Translations under genes and position numbers: made by a program
Notes under the pieces: generated by a model
Database searches by the model: none
Told to the model about the DNA's origin: nothing
What the model saw: only the letters and a program-made list of their open reading frames with translations
Assembly (NCBI GenBank): GCA_944350065.1
Contig: CALVOD010000011.1
Location: 1 to 23,106 of the forward strand
Direction: 5' to 3'
Length of the DNA: 23,106 nt
From: an uncultured Clostridia bacterium
GTDB taxonomy: Bacteria > Bacillota > Clostridia > Christensenellales > DTU072
Shown: positions 8,451-15,800 of the stretch, in pieces
Layout: each line of letters begins with the position of its first letter
Numbering within the stretch: the stretch's first letter is position 1

Positions 8451-8474
8451 GTAACCGATATAATTACTATTAAG

Positions 8475-8510
8475 CATTAAAATATTAACATATAAAGAAA
8501 AGTTATGCAA
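8475..8510 (-). promoter_or_regulatory. Possible sigma-A promoter for the rimP-nusA operon
   Basis: TTGCAT (8510-8505) overlaps the rluD stop codon and is 17 bp from TAATAT (8487-8482), in AT-rich DNA. The predicted start near 8475 gives a leader of about 82 nt that includes the 8424-8450 hairpin. The -10 matches consensus at only 4 of 6 positions, and the -35 falls in rluD codons, so chance is a real alternative. Confidence 0.35.
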
Positions 8511-9420
8511 GCGTTTTGCGCAACTTCTCCAAGACTTCGCGGAAATAATCGGGAAGCGGCGCGGTGAATTCCATACGTTCGCCGGTGGCGGGATGGTTGA
8601 CCACGAGCCTCGCCGCGTGCAATAACTGCCCTTTCAGCCCGAAAGCGTTGCTCCCGCCGTAAAGCGGATCGCCGGTTACGGGGTGCTTCATATAAGCGCA
8701 ATGAACGCGGATCTGATGCGTTCTCCCGGTGAAAAGCTCGAATCCGACGAGCGTGTACTTGCCGAAACGCTCTATAACCTTATACGCGGTCTTTGCGGGG
8801 CGACCGCCTTTGACGACCGCCATTTTTTTGCGGTCTTTGGGGTTGCGGTCAACGGGCTCGTCGATAACGCCGGAATCCTCTTTTATGTTGCCGTCGACGA
8901 GGGCGATATAGTAGCGTTTAGCTGTTTTTTCGGCTATCTGCGAAGTGAGCGAAATATGCGCGCAATCGTTTTTCGCGATGAGAATGAGCCCCGAAGTATC
9001 TTTGTCGAGTCTGTGAACTATACCGGGGCGAAGCACGCCGTTAATGCCCGAAAGGTCCTTGATATGGTACAAAACGGCGTTGACGAGGGTACCGTTCGGC
9101 GAGCCTGCGGCGGGATGGGTGACCATACCCTGCGCTTTGTTGATAACGGCGAAATCCGCATCCTGATAAACTATATTCAAAGGCAGATTTTCGGGCTCGA
9201 CACTGAGTTCCACGGCGTCCGCGACGGCGATTTCGACGAGATCGCCCTCTTTTAAAGCGTAGCCGCCTTTGGCGACCTGCTCGCCGCGTACTCTGACCAT
9301 ACCCATTTCTATACAACCCTTGATACGGCTTCTCGAAATATCCGGCAGCTTATCGGCAAGAAAAACGTCCAGTCGCGAACCTTTGTCCTCAGCCGCCGCA
9401 ACGAAAACGGAAACTTCCAC
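8503..9420 (-). CDS. rluD: RluA/RluD-family ribosomal large-subunit pseudouridine synthase
   Basis: The enzyme makes pseudouridine in rRNA. The 305-residue protein has an N-terminal S4 RNA-binding domain (about 15-66) and a catalytic domain with RPGIVHRLDKDTSGLILIAK (131-150), where D139 is the catalytic aspartate. GRTHQIRVH and GDPLYGG motifs are also present. It starts with GTG at 9420, supported by GGAGGG about 5 nt upstream, and lies 1 bp after the lspA stop. lspA-rluD pairing is typical of Firmicutes (B. subtilis ylyA-lspA-ylyB). The exact uridines modified cannot be read from sequence; the symbol denotes the family. Confidence 0.9.
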   Translation of the reverse strand: MEVSVFVAAAEDKGSRLDVFLADKLPDISRSRIKGCIEMGMVRVRGEQVAKGGYALKEGDLVEIAVADAVELSVEPENLPLNIVYQDADFAVINKAQGMVTHPAAGSPNGTLVNAVLYHIKDLSGINGVLRPGIVHRLDKDTSGLILIAKNDCAHISLTSQIAEKTAKRYYIALVDGNIKEDSGVIDEPVDRNPKDRKKMAVVKGGRPAKTAYKVIERFGKYTLVGFELFTGRTHQIRVHCAYMKHPVTGDPLYGGSNAFGLKGQLLHAARLVVNHPATGERMEFTAPLPDYFREVLEKLRKTLA

Positions 9421-9421
9421 G

Positions 9422-9982
9422 TTAACCCTCCGATTTTCCGTCGATTTCGGCGTTTTTATCGGTTTTCTTATCGGTACGGTAGAAAAATATGATATACACT
9501 ATCATACAGCCGCAACCGACGCACAGCCCGCTGTCGGCGAAGTTGAACACCGCAAAATCGATGAGTTCGAAATAGACGAAGTCGCGGACGTAGCCGAAAG
9601 CTATGCGGTCGACGATATTGCCTACCGCGCCGGCAAGCATAAGGATAAGCGCCGCGCGGAAAAATCCGTTGCGCTCCTTGACGGAAAACACCCATACGAG
9701 CAACAGGACGACCGCCGTTATCAAAGCCACCGCGAGCAGAACGTTCGTGGCGTCGGAAAATATACCGAACGAAGCGCCGGTATTTTCCACGGCGGTGAAG
9801 CGCAGAACGCCGTCGATAAGTATGATATCGGGCTCGCCTGCGGCTATCGGCCCGTAAATAAACTCTTTCGTGAGTAAATCGAGGGCAAGATACGCGAGCA
9901 TAACGAGCGCCTCGACGCCCAGATAAAGCGCGTTCTTACGCGGATCGTCGTAAAAGTATTTCCTCAAATCGGGTTTTCGCAT
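9422..9982 (-). CDS. lspA: Lipoprotein signal peptidase (signal peptidase II) LspA
   Basis: LspA is a membrane aspartyl protease that cleaves prolipoprotein signal peptides at the lipobox. In the 186-residue product the conserved blocks are DLLTKEF, ENTGASFGIF (66-75), GAVGNIVDR (118-126, catalytic D125) and FAVFNFADS (143-151, catalytic D150). Four membrane spans lie roughly at 22-43, 80-100, 106-127 and 148-168. I chose the ATG at 9982. A TTG at 9997 would add five residues but lies across a predicted -10 box. Neither start has a Shine-Dalgarno sequence. The tail is charged and Lys/Asp-rich. The large lipoprotein at 12854-16375 would be a substrate. Confidence 0.93.
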   Translation of the reverse strand: MRKPDLRKYFYDDPRKNALYLGVEALVMLAYLALDLLTKEFIYGPIAAGEPDIILIDGVLRFTAVENTGASFGIFSDATNVLLAVALITAVVLLLVWVFSVKERNGFFRAALILMLAGAVGNIVDRIAFGYVRDFVYFELIDFAVFNFADSGLCVGCGCMIVYIIFFYRTDKKTDKNAEIDGKSEG

Positions 9983-10017
9983 AGAAACAGTATACAATAA
10001 ACGCGGGCGTTATGCAA
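9983..10017 (-). promoter_or_regulatory. lspA promoter predicted to give a leaderless mRNA
   Basis: TTGCAT (10017-10012), a 17-bp spacer and TATACT (9994-9989) form a good sigma-A-type promoter. Only 6 nt separate the -10 from the ATG, so a start 7 nt downstream would fall on the A of the ATG at 9982. No ribosome-binding site is present. The -35 lies in the loop and arm of the inverted repeat at 10004-10031. Confidence 0.6.
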
Positions 10018-10031
10018 GAAAATAACGCCCG
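10004..10031 (-). terminator. Inverted repeat between sepF and lspA, possible terminator
   Basis: A perfect 10-bp stem (cgggcgttat / ataacgcccg) with an 8-nt loop lies downstream of sepF. On the minus strand it is followed by CGTTTATT, a weak and interrupted U-tract, so termination would be partial. The lspA -35 element is embedded in it. The rest of the gap (10032-10161) holds only a weak 5-bp hairpin (ccgat/atcgg, 10125-10141) followed by TTT on the minus strand, and no gene I can support. Confidence 0.5.
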
Positions 10032-10161
10032 TAGCCGAAAACAGAAAGGTAGCGATGTTAAACCGTTTGCCGTGCGCGGAGAAACGAGCGTAACGTAACG
10101 CGCAAGACGCAAATCATGCGGAAACCGATAAAGTAAATCGGATTCGGTAAACTTTGCCGCC

Positions 10162-10536
10162 TCACCCGTCGTCCGCCTGCGGAAATGCGCAGGCTATTTC
10201 TACGCCTTTGGGCGTGACGAGATATACGCCGTCGCCTATCCTCTCGATGCGTCCGTCGAGCGCATGCACGGCGCCGCTCAAAAAATCCAGCAACCGTTGC
10301 GCGGTAACGGGAGGCACTCCTTTGAAGTCGGTAACCACTCCGCGGTTCCTCTTGATCTCGCCCACGATCATACGGACGTCGTTGTATCCCGAAGGGGTGG
10401 TGACGCTTACGCGAGCGGCTCGCGGAATGGTCTCGGGGCGCTTGCGCGCCATATATCTGTCGTATGCGGTGGGTTTGGGCGTTTTTGGCTTTTTTTCGGG
10501 AATTTTGCCGGTTTTCAAGGTCTCAAGATAACTCAT
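10162..10536 (-). CDS. sepF: Cell division protein SepF
   Basis: SepF bundles FtsZ filaments and tethers them to the membrane. The C-terminal half of this 124-residue protein matches the SepF core: VTTPSGYNDVRMIVGEIKR, RLLDFLSGAVHALDGRIERI and VYLVTPKGVEI. The N-terminus (MSYLETLKTGKIPEKKPK) is short, Lys/Pro-rich and lacks the usual clear amphipathic helix and acidic linker. A stop codon lies six codons upstream in frame, so no longer start exists. There is no visible Shine-Dalgarno. It follows yggS by 38 bp, matching the ylmE-ylmF order of B. subtilis; ylmG, ylmH and divIVA are absent here. Confidence 0.85.
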   Translation of the reverse strand: MSYLETLKTGKIPEKKPKTPKPTAYDRYMARKRPETIPRAARVSVTTPSGYNDVRMIVGEIKRNRGVVTDFKGVPPVTAQRLLDFLSGAVHALDGRIERIGDGVYLVTPKGVEIACAFPQADDG

Positions 10537-10574
10537 ACTATGAAAATGCGGCTAATTTAGAATACTCGAAAGGC

Positions 10575-11243
10575 TTAATCGAACAAAATACGCCCCGGTC
10601 TTATCATCGTCGAACCGCATTTCACGGCGAGTTCGAAGTCGTGAGACATACCCATGGAGAGAACGTCGAAGTCCTCCCTATCCTTCTTGAGCGCAAGGAA
10701 GGTTTCCCCGACTTTGGTAAACAGCGAGCGCAATTCGCTCTCCGGAATCCCCTGCGGAGCAACCGCCATGAGACCTCTGACTTTGATGTGAGCGTAGCCT
10801 TCTTCGAGCGAACGGAGGAAGGCTTCCGCGTCCTCCGCGCGCAATCCGCCTTTGTTGGCTTCCTCTCCGCTGTTGATCTCGATAAGGCACTGCTGAACGA
10901 TTCCGCGCTTTGTGGCGAGCCGTTCTATCTCGTCAGCAAGCTGAAGCCTGTCGAGGCTCTGTATCAGACGCACCCTCCCTATCAGGTACTTCACTTTATT
11001 GGTCTGCAGCTGTCCGATAAAGTCCCACGTTAAATTTTCGTCGTACTTCGAAACGAACTCCTGCACGCGGTTTTCGCCGAACGCTTCCACACCGCCGTGC
11101 GCCCACAACGCGCGCAACGTATCAGCGTCGCGGAATTTGCTCGCGCCCACTATACGGACTTCTGCGGGATCGCGGCCCGCTTCGGCTGCCGCGCGCGATA
11201 TTGCCGATTTAATTTTTTCGAGATTTTCAATAACCTTTTCCAT
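10575..11243 (-). CDS. yggS: PLP homeostasis protein YggS/YlmE (PLPBP)
   Basis: A cytoplasmic protein that binds pyridoxal 5'-phosphate and keeps amino-acid and vitamin B6 pools in balance; no catalytic activity is known. The 222-residue TIM-barrel-like protein shows the PLP lysine in IVGASKFRDADTLR (K36), GENRVQE (56-62), WDFIGQLQTNKVK and the C-terminal block LSMGMSHDFELAVKCGSTMIR. The ATG at 11243 is the only in-frame start that fits the family. The nearest GGAGG is 23 nt away, too far to serve it. It pairs with sepF, as in many Firmicutes. Confidence 0.93.
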   Translation of the reverse strand: MEKVIENLEKIKSAISRAAAEAGRDPAEVRIVGASKFRDADTLRALWAHGGVEAFGENRVQEFVSKYDENLTWDFIGQLQTNKVKYLIGRVRLIQSLDRLQLADEIERLATKRGIVQQCLIEINSGEEANKGGLRAEDAEAFLRSLEEGYAHIKVRGLMAVAPQGIPESELRSLFTKVGETFLALKKDREDFDVLSMGMSHDFELAVKCGSTMIRPGRILFD

Positions 11244-11278
11244 AAGGTTATTATAACGCCGCTCAACCTCCTTTGCAA
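11244..11278 (-). promoter_or_regulatory. yggS promoter predicted to give a leaderless mRNA
   Basis: TTGCAA (11278-11273), a 17-bp spacer and a perfect TATAAT (11255-11250) lie immediately upstream of yggS. The -10 is 6 nt from the ATG, the same geometry as at lspA, so the transcript should start at or next to the ATG at 11243. An AAGGAGG lies inside the spacer and would not be transcribed from this promoter. Confidence 0.65.
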
Positions 11279-11288
11279 GCGTTGTTTT

Positions 11289-11933
11289 TCACTCGGACAG
11301 TTCTTCTTCCTCGGAGCACGCTCCCGCGAAACACAGCCTGCCTATACTTATTTCGTATGCGGTCCGCGTCTCCTGCTCGCCGCTTTCTAGTACCTTTTGA
11401 TATTCTCTGCTCTGTATACGTCCGCTCAGACTGATTTTGTCGCCCACTTCGAGCTTCGCCGCAAACCTCGCGTTCCTTCCCCACGCGATACAAGGTATGT
11501 AATCGGATTTGTTATACGCGCGGTTCACCGCCACCAGCACGTCCGCTATTTCCCGCTTGAACGGCGTTGTACGGAATACCGGCGGCTTGCAGACATACCC
11601 CGTCAATTCTATGCGGTTGGTATTCAGAGCGTAGTCGTCGTCGGTGATTTCGCGCACGAATACCGTGAGCATCAGCTTGGATTTGCCGTCTATCAGCTTG
11701 TTATAACTTCGGAATTGCCCCTCTATGCTTACCTGACTGCCGTCTTCGAATCCGCCTTCGTCCAACAGCCGCTCCGACACCGTAACCGGTATGACGTCTT
11801 TTTGCGACGACAGTCTTTCCACTTCCACGTAGGTCTCGTAAAATCCTTCTCCGAATACGCTGTGCGAGTATTTCGGTTCGCCGGTTATCTTCCCGGTCAG
11901 ATACACTATATTGTTGTTCATCAGATTGTCCAT
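11289..11933 (-). CDS. Tandem OB-fold single-stranded DNA-binding protein
   Basis: The 214-residue protein contains two SSB/PriB-like OB folds. OB1 spans about 8-96 (NNIVYLTGKITGEP ... VSIEGQFRSYNK ... MLTVFVREI) and OB2 about 106-202 (NRIELTGYVCKPPVFR ... YIPCIAWGRNARFAAKLEVG ... ISLSGRIQSREYQK). OB2 looks most like canonical SSB. The acidic tail EEEELSE is short and lacks the DDDIPF-type tip that recruits partners in classical SSB. It is therefore probably an accessory ssDNA-binding protein and not the main replicative SSB. GGGAG lies 8 nt before the ATG at 11933. It starts 21 bp after the PdaB-like gene and is probably co-transcribed with it. Confidence 0.75.
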   Translation of the reverse strand: MDNLMNNNIVYLTGKITGEPKYSHSVFGEGFYETYVEVERLSSQKDVIPVTVSERLLDEGGFEDGSQVSIEGQFRSYNKLIDGKSKLMLTVFVREITDDDYALNTNRIELTGYVCKPPVFRTTPFKREIADVLVAVNRAYNKSDYIPCIAWGRNARFAAKLEVGDKISLSGRIQSREYQKVLESGEQETRTAYEISIGRLCFAGACSEEEELSE

Positions 11934-11954
11934 TCGTCTTACTCCCGTAATTCG

Positions 11955-12713
11955 TTATTGATTTTTGATTTGTTTGCCGCTCGCGTCTATCGTATATCCT
12001 TCTTTATACACAAGTTCGTCCAGCCGCACCGCGCTCATTCCTTTGTTCTTGATCGCAAGAAGGATAAGCGGCAACGCTTCCGTTATGTGCTCCGAATTGT
12101 TGTGACACAACACTATCGTGCCTTTATCGAGTTTGCTTACGACGTTCTCCGTTATTTCCGCCGCGCTTATTCCTTTCCAATCGAGACTGTCGGCGCTCCA
12201 CTGTATGCACTGCACCCCGCGCGCGTCGAGTGCGTTAATCAGCTTGTTGTCGTACTCGCCGAAAGGCGCCCTGAAATACGTCGGCTTATACCCCGTAAGC
12301 GCTTCTATTTTCGAGGCGGTTACGTCTATTTCGCTGTCTATCCCCGCCGCGTCAAGCTCGCTCAGATGTTTATGATTGTCGCTGTGGTTGCCTATCAGAT
12401 GCCCGCGTTCGTTTATCTCTTTGACAAGCTCCGGATATTCGTCTATCCATATCCCCGTAAGGAAAAACGTGCCTTTGAAACCGTATTTTTCGAGAATATC
12501 CATTATCGCGGTCGTCTTCTCCGCGCCCCAGGACGCGTCGAAAGTAAGCGCCACTTTGTTTTCTTCGGTCGCCACCGAATACACAGGCACAAGCCTTTTC
12601 GCCGCGACGGCTTCCGACGCGGCTCCCGCGCTCACCAGCGCCACCGCCGCAATAAGCACCAGCACCGTCGCTATCACGGCTAAAGCCGTGCGCTTTCTCA
12701 TTACGAGGAACAT
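11955..12713 (-). CDS. PdaB-like polysaccharide deacetylase, membrane-anchored
   Basis: A NodB-domain (carbohydrate esterase 4) protein of 252 residues with an N-terminal signal/anchor helix (about 9-31) and the deacetylase domain outside the membrane. Motifs: TFDASWG (57-63), GNHSDNH (108-114, metal-binding H110 and H114), RAPFGEYDN (148-156), WSADSLDWKG (172-181) and IVLCHNN (200-206). TFDASWG replaces the usual TFDDGP: the catalytic aspartate is kept but the adjacent metal-binding aspartate is alanine. A TFD-x-SWG motif is typical of the sporulation-associated PdaB group. The substrate is probably peptidoglycan amino sugars, but this is unproven. GGAGG 7 nt before the ATG at 12713 fixes the start. 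It lies directly downstream of a strong terminator; I could not identify its promoter with confidence. Confidence 0.85.
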   Translation of the reverse strand: MFLVMRKRTALAVIATVLVLIAAVALVSAGAASEAVAAKRLVPVYSVATEENKVALTFDASWGAEKTTAIMDILEKYGFKGTFFLTGIWIDEYPELVKEINERGHLIGNHSDNHKHLSELDAAGIDSEIDVTASKIEALTGYKPTYFRAPFGEYDNKLINALDARGVQCIQWSADSLDWKGISAAEITENVVSKLDKGTIVLCHNNSEHITEALPLILLAIKNKGMSAVRLDELVYKEGYTIDASGKQIKNQ

Positions 12714-12789
12714 TTCTTTACCTCCATATTACCGTTTTAGCTTTGTCGAATTCCGACGATTATTCGGGGAATAGAACTTAATTTTGTAA

Positions 12790-12826
12790 TAAAAAAAGCA
12801 TATCCCTTTGCCATAGGATATGCTTT
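12790..12826 (-). terminator. Strong intrinsic terminator of the lipoprotein gene
   Basis: On the minus strand an 11-bp perfect stem (AAAGCATATCC / GGATATGCTTT) with a 10-nt loop runs into an uninterrupted T-tract. It starts 28 bp after the lipoprotein stop codon and separates that gene from the PdaB-like gene. Confidence 0.9.
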
Positions 12827-12853
12827 GCCGAATACGTTTATGACTTCGAAAAA

Positions 12854-15800
12854 CTACTCGAAATATTCCGTAAGTTCGCGCCAGTATTCCGCTTCGGAAT
12901 AGGCTTCTGCGAGGTTGCCCGCGTGGATAACGAGTTTCCCGTTGCCGCCTACAGCACCCGCTGCCACAGTTATCGGAATACCGCCCGCGGCGCTTACCGT
13001 GGAAGTATTGAGCCACACCGTGACGCTTGCTTCGCCGTCCCAGCTTACCGCGCCCTCACCCACGAACGTCAGCTTGTCGAAACGGTAAGTGGTTATCAAC
13101 GAGCAACCTTCGAAGGCGCCCTCTCCGACGCTCGTTATCACGGAATTGGTGTTATCGAGCGCAGCCGTTCCTTTAAGTATCGAGCTCTCCGCGGCGTTGC
13201 CGTAATATATTTCAGAAAGAGACGAGCAGTCTTTGAACGCGTGATCGCCTATGGCGGTAAGATTGCCGCCGTAGCCCACTCTCACAAGCGTATCAGCGCC
13301 TAAGAAAGCATAAGGCATAATTTCCACGCACTTCGAATCGAGTTTGTATTCGGTAGCGTCTTTCCCCGCGGGATAGGCAATCAGGCTGTATTTGTTGGAG
13401 GTAATCACGCCGTAAAGCACTCCGTCGGTACCGGTAACGAACGCCGAATTATATTTGCTTACGCCTATGTATTCGAGCGACGAACAGCCCGCGAAAACGC
13501 CTTTGCCTACCGATTCGACGTTGCCGAGATAAACGTAGCGCACGTTAGCGAGCCCGCATAGCGCGAAATCGTCGAGCACTCTGACGTGTCCGAGGGTTAT
13601 ACCGAGCACGTCGGCGCCCCTTACCGCGAACGCGTAAGGCGCGATATAGGAGATTATGCGACCGGAATAGGATTGCATTAAATTGACGTAATCGGCGTTG
13701 CCTACGTACGCGTACAGTCCGTACGAGCCGTCGGCGCGTTTATACAGGATGCAGTTGTCTATCTGTTTGATACCGTTCAAAAGCATCTGCTTGTCTTCGT
13801 CCGCGTTGCCGTTGACGGAAACTATTACGAAATTATAATCGATAACGACGTCGGCTTCGGCGCCCTCGGGATAATCGTTCAGAATACGTTCCACGGCGCG
13901 CTGCGTTATCGCGGTGACTTTCATAAGTGACTTGACTTCTATGACGTAGAAATCGTGTCCGTATTCCGAATAGGCGGTAATCACGCCGTCGACGTAGCTT
14001 AAAATGGAATTGAGTTTTTTATCGCCGAAAAGCTCCCTGATCTGATAGCTTTCGCGGTAATATTTGAGGAAAATGCCCGCCGCCGCAAAGCTGTCGCGGT
14101 TGCGCGAATAAAGCGCGTCGAGCGTGAATTCCGTTTGTTCCGCTTCGACGAATTCGGCGGTGAGCGTGACGTTCGACGCGGGCATCGTGAAGGAATCCGC
14201 CACGGTATAAGAAGTATAAGGCGTAGACAGTGTAATGCTTTTCAGTTCATAGCCCTCGTTGGCGACCACGGTTATCGGGACGACGGTACCCGAATAAACG
14301 GCATAGTATGCGGGCACGGTCAGATACCCGCCTTCGACGTTTGCAACGGAAATGCTCGAATAGGACGACTCCGATACGTAGGCGTATTTTTTCTCGTCAT
14401 AGGAGACTGTTACGTCTCCCGCGTATTCCGCTTCGAGAATGAATACCCCCGAAACGTCGAGTCTTCCGCTGTAGCCTCCGCTCGTGGAAACGGTAAGCTC
14501 TATCGAACCGTAATTATAATCGTCTCTCAAGCCGCCGCGCGTTGTAGCCGTGAATTGCACCGATTCTCCGACCGCTATTTCCGTTGCGGAAGGATAGACG
14601 GCAATATTGTACTCGTCTATCGCGCCCACCTTATACACTCTTTCGAAACGCGCGCTGACGGTAACGTCGCTGTCCGGCATAATGAATTCGCCGCCGAACG
14701 TAACGCTTGCCGTAGTGTTTCCGGATATATAACTTAACGTGAGCGAGCCTGCTTCGAGGCGGTAGCCTTCGCAGGCGATCACGTTTACCTTGACCGTTTC
14801 TCCGTAGCGTGCGGAATCGGAAAGTAATTCTATCGAACCGCCCTCGGTTTCCTCCGCTTTCAGCGCATACGTTCGGTTGCCCACCGCTATCGTGGTAACG
14901 CGAATAAACACGTCTGCCGCGGGCATCACGAAACTGTATTCGTCGAGCTCGACGACAGAATCGGGATTGCCGTCGTCGCCGAGGACTACAAGCTCGACCT
15001 TACTGATATAAAAACCATTGTTCGGCGTGATATCGAAACGGATCAGATCGCCTTCGTAGGCGTTGTTTGCGGAAATTTCGCCCTTGAAATTCATATTGCC
15101 CGAAAACATCAAGCTGAAACCGCGTTTCACGAATTCCGCAACCACGACGGTATCTTCGTCGGGCATTATAAACGTGTTGCCTTCGATATAGGAACCGTTC
15201 ACGGTGACGGAGCCTATTTCGTATCCCTCGGCGGGATTGAGTACCAACGTAACTTCTTCGCCCGCGGCGTAAGAGGTTTTGTCGTCCGCGGTAGCTATCA
15301 CGCCGTCGGATGCACTCAACGTGACCGGATAATGCTCGTCGTCTTCGTCGGCTGGCGCGAAGACCGCTTTCAACGTAACGTCCTGCGCGGGCATTATGAA
15401 CCCGTCGTCGTCGAGCGTAACGCCTCCCGCCCACAGATTGACGAGCCTGTAGCCTTCTTCGGGACGGACAGAAAACTCCACGAATACCCCCGCCGCCTGT
15501 CTGTCCGTTTCTACGGAAACGCTGCCCTTTCCGCTGCTTTCGCATTCTATCGAATAAAGCGTGTCGTAGTCTATGGGTTCGAATTCCGCGCCGATTATGA
15601 CGTTACCGGAGCGCATTACGAAATAATTGTCGTTTATCGCGGTATAAGTGCCTTCCGAGGAGGAATACATATAAAGTTCCACGAGTCTGTAACCGTAATC
15701 GGGAATGGCGCGTACGGTCACTATCTCGCCCTGCCGCGCGGAGTCGGCGCCGAGCGCCACCGTGCCGCAAGTCATCAACGGATTAAGGGTTATACGGTGG

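Noticed and set aside
8394..8510. N-terminal extension of RimP by 39 residues
   Set aside because: It would translate through a perfect hairpin and AT-rich intergenic DNA; the ATG at 8393 fits family length and has GAGG upstream.
11262..11278. AAGGAGG upstream of yggS as its ribosome-binding site
   Set aside because: It is 23 nt from the ATG, too far for initiation there, and no alternative in-frame start lies nearer to it.
12714..12789. Promoter for the PdaB-like gene (AATAAT- or TAATAT-like hexamers)
   Set aside because: No -35 partner lies at 16-18 bp, and a sporulation-sigma-type pair did not fit either, so I do not report one.
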